Origin: Thermoanaerobacterales bacterium
GTDB lineage: Bacteria > Bacillota > Thermosediminibacteria > Thermosediminibacterales > Tepidanaerobacteraceae
NCBI GenBank assembly: GCA_012839145.1
Contig: DUNY01000251.1
Coordinates: 1 to 10,890, forward strand
Direction of reading: 5' to 3'
Length of the DNA stretch: 10,890 nt
Position 1 is the stretch's first letter, and the number at the start of each line of letters is the position of its first letter. A program made the position numbers and the translations under genes. Positions 6,308 through 10,890 of the stretch are shown piece after piece. The notes beneath the pieces are model-generated. The model worked only from the letters and a program-made list of their open reading frames with translations, was not told the DNA's origin and searched no databases.

Positions 6308-6880
6308 ATGATGAATTTGTCAATTTTTGGAAGACCTCTTACAAATAGAGTGCAGAAGCTAATATTTATTTTCATAAGTTGTTTCATATTATCTAGCTTA
6401 TATTTTATATTAACTCCCAGAATCATGGAGCTCAACAACTTAAATAACCAACTACAAGCAATAATAAATGAAAAGTCAGCATATAAGCGGATGTATGAAA
6501 ACCCTATGGACTATGAAGACGCGCTCAGCAAATATAAGGATATTATTAATACTGTACCAAAAAATAAAGAGATACCCAAGTTTTTAATAGATGTTGAAAA
6601 ATGGGCAAACGCATCAAATATTACCATAATTTCACTTTATCCACAAAGAACCATGACAGAAGATATTGAAGATGTCACCATTAATGTTATCCCTTTTGAA
6701 ATAAAAATCAGTGGTAAATATGATGCACTCTTGGATTTTCTTAGTGAAATGGAAAACTACTCGAGAATTTCTCGGATTTATGGAATTGAATTGAAAACAT
6801 ATAGGGATTCAGATTCAGTGGTCAACTCATCGCTACTATGGGAACTTGTAATAAAAGTAAATCTTTATTATTTACCCTAA
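6308..6880 (+). CDS. pilO: Type IV pilus assembly protein PilO
   Basis: Bitopic partner of PilN. A short cytoplasmic N-terminus is followed by a transmembrane helix (about 15-38, RVQKLIFIFISCFILSSLYF), a coiled-coil segment (about 40-75) and a C-terminal domain. PKNKEIPKFLIDVEKWANAS is typical of PilO (xxxxxIPxLLxxIxxxAxxxGL...). ISGKYDALLDFLSEMENYSRI matches the conserved GxYxxLxxFLxxLxxxxRI region (residues about 138-158). At 190 residues it is normal. AAAGGA (6293-6298) is 9 bases before ATG 6308, with a second ATG at 6311. It appears to be the last gene of the pil operon, since a 155-base gap follows. Confidence 0.92.
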   Translation: MMNLSIFGRPLTNRVQKLIFIFISCFILSSLYFILTPRIMELNNLNNQLQAIINEKSAYKRMYENPMDYEDALSKYKDIINTVPKNKEIPKFLIDVEKWANASNITIISLYPQRTMTEDIEDVTINVIPFEIKISGKYDALLDFLSEMENYSRISRIYGIELKTYRDSDSVVNSSLLWELVIKVNLYYLP

Positions 6881-7035
6881 TAAATAAGACGGTAAAACGT
6901 CAAAACCCTATTCAAGAAAAAGGAAATATGATAGTATTATAAGAGAATAATTATAAACCCCGGGGGATATACTCACAATAGTATCTTTGCAAGGATTGCT
7001 TACAATTTTTACTCGAAAAAAAAGGGGGGGATTAG

Positions 7036-8109
7036 TTGTACAAAACTCGTATAAAAAAAATAACAGAGAAGCTTTTTGAAAATAATATAGATGGATTTGT
7101 TGTAAATAAACCGGAAAACCAGTATTATATAAGTGGCTTTAGCGGTGAAGGGTTAATAATAATTACAGGGAGAAAAAATTATATTATTACCGATTCCAGA
7201 TATACTGAACAAGCAAAGAACGAAGCACAGGGTTTCGAAATCATAGAAAGGCAAAAAGGCACCTCACCTTTTTTGATTTCCTTTCATATCATAAAAGATT
7301 TAGGTTTAAAAATTATCGGTTTTGAAAGCCACTCATTAACTGTTAAAGAGTATGATGAACTGGTAGAGACTTATAAGAATATAACTCTTATAAAAACAGA
7401 TGGGTTTATAGAACAGCTGAGAACTGTAAAGGATTCTTATGAAATTAACCTGATAAAATCAGCTCAAAAAATAACTGATAAAGCTTTTGAGTATATTTTG
7501 GGTTTGATAAAACCAGGTGTAAGTGAGCTTGATTTAGTTGCTGAGCTGGAATTTTTTATGAAGAAAAACGGCTCAAAAAGTAAAGCCTTCCCGACTATTT
7601 TGGTTTCCGGCCCCAGAACTTCATTGCCTCATGGTTCACCATCAGAACGTATATTGCAGTCGGGAGACTTTGTGACTATTGATTTTGGTGCACGCTTTTC
7701 CGGCTATTGTTCCGATATGACTAGAACTGTAGTTATAGGTAAACCTTCAGAAAGGCAACTTTCTATTTACAATACTGTTCTTAATGCCCAAATCAAAGCG
7801 ATAGAGTATATAAAACCCGGCATAATTGGTAAAGATGCAGATTCAGTAGCCCGAAAGATTATTTCGAAACAGGGTTTTGGCGATTACTTCGGTCATGGCT
7901 TAGGCCATGGAGTTGGCTTGGAGATTCACGAAGCACCAAGTTTATCTCCAAAAGGTGAAAGTCATCTTTTACCTGGCATGATAGTGACTGTTGAACCCGG
8001 AATTTACATTGAAAAATATGGCGGTGTGAGAATAGAGGATATGGTTGTTATAACTAAAAACGGATTTGAAAATTTGACAAACAGTGAAAAACAATTAATA
8101 TGCTTGTAA
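7036..8109 (+). CDS. Xaa-Pro peptidase, M24 family (aminopeptidase P / prolidase type)
   Basis: Cytoplasmic dinuclear metallopeptidase that removes or splits residues N-terminal to proline. The N-terminal creatinase-like domain covers about 1-125, with MTD/prolidase features such as YYISGFSGEG. The catalytic pita-bread domain covers about 130-350. All five metal ligands are visible: D216 and D227 (IDFGARFSGYCSDMTR), H291 (GHGLGHGVG), E320 (VEPGIY) and E334 (RIEDM). H287 and H298 match the additional active-site histidines. At 357 residues it fits the short Firmicute form. Start is TTG 7036 behind a G-rich SD (AAAGGGGGGG, ending 7030). It is followed after 33 bases by efp, a common pairing in Firmicutes. 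Whether it acts on dipeptides or longer peptides cannot be told from sequence. Confidence 0.93.
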   Translation: MYKTRIKKITEKLFENNIDGFVVNKPENQYYISGFSGEGLIIITGRKNYIITDSRYTEQAKNEAQGFEIIERQKGTSPFLISFHIIKDLGLKIIGFESHSLTVKEYDELVETYKNITLIKTDGFIEQLRTVKDSYEINLIKSAQKITDKAFEYILGLIKPGVSELDLVAELEFFMKKNGSKSKAFPTILVSGPRTSLPHGSPSERILQSGDFVTIDFGARFSGYCSDMTRTVVIGKPSERQLSIYNTVLNAQIKAIEYIKPGIIGKDADSVARKIISKQGFGDYFGHGLGHGVGLEIHEAPSLSPKGESHLLPGMIVTVEPGIYIEKYGGVRIEDMVVITKNGFENLTNSEKQLICL

Positions 8110-8142
8110 CAATTATTTTGCTTGTAAAGGAGGTTGTTTTTA

Positions 8143-8700
8143 TTGATTTCAACCAATGATTTAAGAACCGGTGTAACAGTGGAAATCGACGGCGATGTTT
8201 ATATGGTAGTAGACTTTCAGCATGTAAAACCCGGAAAAGGTGCTGCTTTTGTTCGAACAAAAATTAAAAACATAAAAACCGGGCAAGTATTCGAAAGAAC
8301 TTTTAGAGCTGGAGAAAAGCTCAATCGAGCTATTATAGAAAGAAAAACCATGCAGTATCTGTATTCCGAAGGCGATATATACCATTTTATGGATACTCAG
8401 ACTTTTGAACAAATTGCCATAAACAAGGACCAAATAGGAGAATCAATCAACTACTTAAAGGAAAATATAGAAGTGATGGTTATGTTTTATGAGGGTATTT
8501 CCATAGGAATAGAAATGCCAACTTTTGTGGAACTTGAAGTATCGCAAACCGAGCCGGGATTTAAAGGTGATACAGCTACCGGTGGTTCTAAGCCAGCAAC
8601 TCTGGAAACAGGTGCAATAGTTCAGGTACCTCTGTTTATTAATATCGGAGATATAATAAGAGTGGATACAAGAACAGGAGAGTATTTAAGTAGGGTATAA
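8143..8700 (+). CDS. efp: Translation elongation factor P
   Basis: tRNA-shaped ribosomal factor that relieves stalling at consecutive prolines. Three beta-barrel domains are expected: KOW-like (about 1-63), central (about 65-127) and C-terminal OB (about 129-185). The N-terminus [10 protein letters not shown] and loop [15 protein letters not shown] are classic. K32 at the loop tip is the residue modified in many bacteria. The end, [16 protein letters not shown], is the family signature. TTG 8143 is chosen because a near-ideal AAAGGAGG (8126-8133) lies 9 bases upstream and the resulting 185 residues match EF-P length. The TTG at 8134 directly abuts that SD and cannot be used. No EF-P-modifying enzyme gene is in the window. 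It is probably co-transcribed with the peptidase upstream and the CD1247-type gene 21 bases downstream. Confidence 0.97.
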   Translation: MISTNDLRTGVTVEIDGDVYMVVDFQHVKPGKGAAFVRTKIKNIKTGQVFERTFRAGEKLNRAIIERKTMQYLYSEGDIYHFMDTQTFEQIAINKDQIGESINYLKENIEVMVMFYEGISIGIEMPTFVELEVSQTEPGFKGDTATGGSKPATLETGAIVQVPLFINIGDIIRVDTRTGEYLSRV

Positions 8701-8721
8701 CATAATAAGGGAGGAATAAAA

Positions 8722-9156
8722 ATGTATGATGTCAGATTAAAAGTATCTTATGTAAAGGGTCTTGCTGAAGGTTTGGAAATCGAAGATGAAAAAGTTAAAA
8801 AACTTATGTCCGAGATAATAAATGTCTTGGATGAAATGGCTGAAACCATTAATGACTTAAAAATAACAATGGACGATACTCAGGAATACGTAGAAAGCAT
8901 TGATGAGGATCTTGGTGAATTGGAAGAAGAGTTTTATGATGATGATGATGATTTTGATGACTATGAAGACTACGATGACTTTGCCTACGATGACGATGAG
9001 TTTGATTTTAACGATGAAGATTTTATAGAAACTGATTGTCCTAATTGCCATGAAACGGTGTATATCGATGAAGACTTTATAGACAACGGCAAGGCTGAAT
9101 GTCCAAATTGTAAAACGGTTATTGATTTTGAAAACATGGTAAATGATAAAGATTAA
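8722..9156 (+). CDS. CD1247-type acidic protein with C-terminal zinc ribbon, function unknown
   Basis: 144-residue protein of a clostridial family often found between efp and spoIIIAA. The N-terminal helical part is KVSYVKGLAEGLEI with a following coiled-coil-like heptad region (about residues 22-70, ILDEMAETI-type pattern). The middle (about 72-105) is extremely acidic, dominated by Asp with Phe and Tyr. The C-terminal zinc ribbon has two CPNC knuckles, C106/C109 and C127/C130. The whole protein is very acidic; there is no membrane segment and no recognisable helix-turn-helix. Family members are sometimes labelled AraC-type regulators, which the sequence does not support. SD AAGGGAGG (8707-8714) is 7 bases before ATG 8722. 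A strong terminator follows at 9195, making it last in the efp operon. The acidic tail plus zinc ribbon might mimic nucleic acid or bind transcription or ribosome components, but that is only a guess. Confidence 0.85.
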   Translation: MYDVRLKVSYVKGLAEGLEIEDEKVKKLMSEIINVLDEMAETINDLKITMDDTQEYVESIDEDLGELEEEFYDDDDDFDDYEDYDDFAYDDDEFDFNDEDFIETDCPNCHETVYIDEDFIDNGKAECPNCKTVIDFENMVNDKD

Positions 9157-9194
9157 ACAGCTTTGTTATTTTATAATCAAGTTATACGCATCAG

Positions 9195-9219
9195 CGGGTT
9201 CAATTTGGACCCGTTTTTT
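9195..9219 (+). terminator. Intrinsic terminator of the peptidase-efp operon
   Basis: CGGGTTC (9195-9201) pairs with GGACCCG (9207-9213) in seven pairs including one T-G wobble, around the loop AATTT. Six T (9214-9219) follow. The GC-rich stem stands out in AT-rich DNA, 38 bases after the preceding stop codon. This is a classical Rho-independent terminator. Confidence 0.88.
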
Positions 9220-9256
9220 CATTTATTAGATACTAAAAAAGGCTAAACTTTTAAAC

Positions 9257-9324
9257 TATTGATTTCAGTACAGAGATTTTTGTGAATGAAAGATGACGTA
9301 GTAACTTCTGTACCAGAATTAATA
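9257..9324 (+). repeat. Imperfect inverted repeat between two terminators
   Basis: GTACAGA (9268-9274) is the exact complement of TCTGTAC (9307-9313). After a symmetric 2x2 CA/CA internal loop, pairing continues for nine further positions, 9257-9265 with 9316-9324, including two wobbles. The terminal loop is about 32 bases. A compact hairpin, GTTG-TACG-CAAC, follows at 9333-9344. It may be a structured noncoding RNA, an operator or a chance fold. Confidence 0.45.
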
Positions 9325-9353
9325 TTTATTTTGTTGTACGCAACTTATATTAT

Positions 9354-9384
9354 AAAAAAAGAGGGGTTTGCCTCTCTTTTTTTT
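9354..9384 (+). terminator. Second intrinsic terminator, probably bidirectional
   Basis: Seven A plus GAGGGG (9354-9366) pair with CCTCTC plus seven T (9371-9383), giving 13 pairs with one G-T wobble around the loop TTTG, then a final T. The A-run/T-run symmetry means it could act in both directions. No gene ends directly upstream of it, so it either backs up the first terminator or ends a small untranslated transcript from 9220-9353. Confidence 0.82.
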
Positions 9385-9392
9385 AATCTCAG

Positions 9393-9421
9393 TCATAATA
9401 AGCTAAAGCTTTAAATATAAA
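9393..9421 (+). promoter_or_regulatory. Sigma-E-like promoter of the spoIIIA operon
   Basis: TCATAAT (9393-9399) matches six of seven positions of the sigma-E -35 consensus KMATATT. After 14 bases, AATATAAA (9414-9421) matches five of eight positions of the -10 consensus CATACAAT. The spoIIIA operon is transcribed by mother-cell sigma-E in Bacillus subtilis. The expected start near 9428 would leave a leader of about 19 bases containing the SD. AT-rich DNA makes chance matches likely. Confidence 0.5.
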
Positions 9422-9446
9422 TTTATAAAAAGAGGAGGACAAGACA

Positions 9447-10466
9447 GTGAAAGGTACAAATAATGAAAAAGCGATAAAAGTCATTTTGGAGCATGAGATA
9501 TTACCTCTGTTGCCTCTTCATATAGCAGAATTGATAAAAAAAGTTTCAATCAGTTTTCTTTCGCATTTAGAAGAAATAAGAATGCGGCCAACCAAGCCAT
9601 TAATGTTGGTAGCAAGCGATCAAGATTTTATGCTTGCTCCTGATGGGGAAATAACGAAAGATTATAGAAAAGCTTATATTCTTACAAAAGACGATATTTG
9701 TAAAACTTTTCATTTTATAAGTCAGTGTTCGGTTTATTCGTTTGAAGAAGAGATGAAAAATGGTTATATAACCATATCCGGAGGCCATAGGATTGGATTT
9801 TCAGGTCATGCTTTATTGGAAAACGAAAATATAAAAACAATTAAGCACATTTCAAGCTTAAATATAAGAATTGCGAGAGAAATTATCGGTACTGCAGACA
9901 GGGTTTTGCCGTTTATAATTGACAGCGGGAAGTTACTGAATGTTTTGATTATTTCTCCGCCAAAAGCCGGTAAAACAACACTTTTAAGAGATCTTGTAAG
10001 ACAACTCAGTTCCGGAGTTGATAGACTTGGAATAAAAGGTCTCAATATAGGCCTAATAGATGAACGATCAGAGATTGCCTGCTGCTATGAGGGTATCCCT
10101 CAAAACGATGTAGGAATAAGAACCGATATTCTTGACGGCTGCCCAAAAGCCAAGGGAATTATGCTGCTGCTTCGTTCTATGTCACCTGATATAATAGCCA
10201 CTGATGAAATAGGAAGAAATGAAGATGTGACGGCTATTGAAGAGGCAATAAATGCAGGGGTTACCATAATAACAACTGTGCACGGCTTAGATTTTGACGA
10301 TATAAGAAAAAGACCCACAATCAGAAAATTGATAAATAGAGGTTTATTCGATAGGTATATAATTTTAGGAACAAGTTCCGGTGTAGGAAGTGTTGAAGCT
10401 ATACTGGAAAGTAAAAGTCTGAAAAATTTGATCGAAAAGGGAAGTGATGAAATAAAATGTGGCTAA
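9447..10466 (+). CDS. spoIIIAA: Stage III sporulation ATPase SpoIIIAA
   Basis: Secretion-type ATPase on the mother-cell side of the SpoIIIA-SpoIIQ channel, required for late forespore gene expression during sporulation. The N-terminal domain (about 1-145) includes LEEIRMRPTKPLML and GYITISGGHRIGFSG, both family hallmarks. The ATPase domain has Walker A PPKAGKTT (171-178, K176), LIDERSEIA (203-211) and Walker B PDIIATDEIG (247-256). TTVHG (about 277-281) is a His-box-like element. At 339 residues it is close to the usual 310-340. GTG 9447 is chosen because AGAGGAGG (9431-9438) lies 8 bases upstream. A sigma-E-like promoter precedes it, and spoIIIAB overlaps its end by 10 bases, indicating coupled translation. 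The gene is intact. Confidence 0.96.
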   Translation: MKGTNNEKAIKVILEHEILPLLPLHIAELIKKVSISFLSHLEEIRMRPTKPLMLVASDQDFMLAPDGEITKDYRKAYILTKDDICKTFHFISQCSVYSFEEEMKNGYITISGGHRIGFSGHALLENENIKTIKHISSLNIRIAREIIGTADRVLPFIIDSGKLLNVLIISPPKAGKTTLLRDLVRQLSSGVDRLGIKGLNIGLIDERSEIACCYEGIPQNDVGIRTDILDGCPKAKGIMLLLRSMSPDIIATDEIGRNEDVTAIEEAINAGVTIITTVHGLDFDDIRKRPTIRKLINRGLFDRYIILGTSSGVGSVEAILESKSLKNLIEKGSDEIKCG

Positions 10467-10890
10467 AGTTGGTGGGCAGTGTTATGGTTGTTGTCTCGTG
10501 CAGTATGATAGGGTTTACAATAGCAGGTAATTATAAATACCGACCGAAAGCTTTAAGAAATTTACAGGTAGCCCTTTCGATGCTTGAAACAGAAATAAAT
10601 TACGGGCATTCACCGCTTCCAGAGGCCCTTAGAAGTATAAGTAAAAAATCCGAAAAAGATGTTGCTGAGCTTTTTATTATGGCTGCAAAGAACTTATCTT
10701 CCCGCAACGGACTGACTGCTGGTGAAGCTTGGGAAAAATCCTTGAAGGATTTTTACAACAACTCTTATATTACAGACAATGATTATGAAATATTAATGGC
10801 TTTTGGAAAGTATTTGGGTTCTACAGATAAACAAGATCAAATAAAAAACATAAAATTGACTTTAAGTAATTTAAGACAACAAGAAATCAC
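10457..10890 (+). CDS. spoIIIAB: Stage III sporulation protein SpoIIIAB (5' part, cut by window end)
   Basis: Membrane protein of the SpoIIIA channel, related to the cytoplasmic part of GspF/PilC platform proteins. The 144 complete codons shown start MWLKLVGSVMVVV, a hydrophobic anchor (about 4-24). YRPKALRNLQVALSMLETEI, a family signature, follows, then YGHSPLPEAL and a helical domain with DYEILMAFGKYLGSTDKQDQ, also typical. Full family members are about 170 residues, so most of the protein is present and about 25 residues lie beyond the edge. ATG 10457 overlaps the spoIIIAA stop by 10 bases in another frame. The nearest SD-like AAGGGA is about 14 bases away, so initiation probably depends on coupling. 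Confidence 0.94.
   Translation, partial: MWLKLVGSVMVVVSCSMIGFTIAGNYKYRPKALRNLQVALSMLETEINYGHSPLPEALRSISKKSEKDVAELFIMAAKNLSSRNGLTAGEAWEKSLKDFYNNSYITDNDYEILMAFGKYLGSTDKQDQIKNIKLTLSNLRQQEI

Noticed and set aside
8134-8142. Earlier TTG start for efp (adds MFL to the N-terminus)
   Set aside because: It abuts the AAAGGAGG SD with no spacer; TTG 8143 has ideal spacing and gives the standard [10 protein letters not shown] start.
8931-9012. GAT-rich repeated stretch as a microsatellite or tandem repeat
   Set aside because: It encodes the Asp-rich linker of the CD1247-type protein in frame, with mixed GAT/GAC codons and interspersed Phe/Tyr, so it is coding composition, though slippage variation remains possible.
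8857-9051. Minus-strand hydrophobic frame opposite the Asp-rich region
   Set aside because: Ile/Val-rich product is the direct complement of GAT/GAC codons; an artefact.
9286-9414. 42-codon + strand frame starting MKDDVVTSVPELIF with a hydrophobic middle
   Set aside because: No good SD, reads straight through the strong terminator at 9354-9384 and stops inside the likely sigma-E promoter; hydrophobicity follows from T-rich DNA.

Overview
The window reads as chromosomal DNA of a low-GC (roughly one third G+C, judged by eye), endospore-forming Firmicute, most likely of the class Clostridia. The spoIIIAA-spoIIIAB pair shows an endospore former. The order Xaa-Pro peptidase, efp, CD1247-type gene, spoIIIAA is a familiar clostridial arrangement. 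Type IV pilus genes of the PilB/C/M/N/O kind without a secretin fit a monoderm. Start codons are often TTG or GTG behind strong purine-rich Shine-Dalgarno (SD) sites. Nothing in the window fixes genus or species.

Layout, all on the + strand. (1) Bases 2-130: the 3' end of an unrecognised gene, ending in a weak terminator-like hairpin. (2) About 230-6880: a tightly packed type IV pilus operon in the order pilB (assembly ATPase), pilC (platform protein), three minor prepilins resembling GspH/FimT, GspI/PilV and GspJ/PilW, a ComFB-domain protein, pilM, pilN and pilO. Apart from a 52-base gap before comFB, neighbouring genes lie within about 30 bases of each other or overlap. (3) 6881-7035: a 155-base gap, then an M24 Xaa-Pro peptidase, elongation factor P and a CD1247-type acidic zinc-ribbon protein, closed by a strong terminator. 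(4) 9157-9446: a 290-base gap with two intrinsic terminators, an imperfect inverted repeat between them, and a sigma-E-like promoter. (5) 9447 to the end: spoIIIAA and the truncated start of spoIIIAB, the beginning of the sporulation channel operon.

How the parts work together. PilB hydrolyses ATP beneath PilC to polymerise pilins. PilM-PilN-PilO form the inner-membrane alignment complex, and the three minor prepilins probably build the pilus tip or prime assembly. No retraction ATPase (PilT), prepilin peptidase (PilD) or obvious major pilin lies in the window, so these must be encoded elsewhere. SpoIIIAA and SpoIIIAB are distant relatives of the PilB- and PilC-type proteins and belong to the mother-cell/forespore channel.

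The most interesting signals are: (a) possible cyclic-dinucleotide control of the pilus at two points in one operon, a ComFB-domain protein in mid-operon and two degenerate MshEN-like 24-residue motifs, exactly five residues apart, at the PilB N-terminus; (b) an RNA hairpin that would hide the SD of the second minor prepilin until the preceding gene has been translated; (c) a structured, double-terminated segment before spoIIIAA that could be a small RNA or an insulator. No mobile element, CRISPR array, tRNA or rRNA was seen, and no wholly new system is evident.
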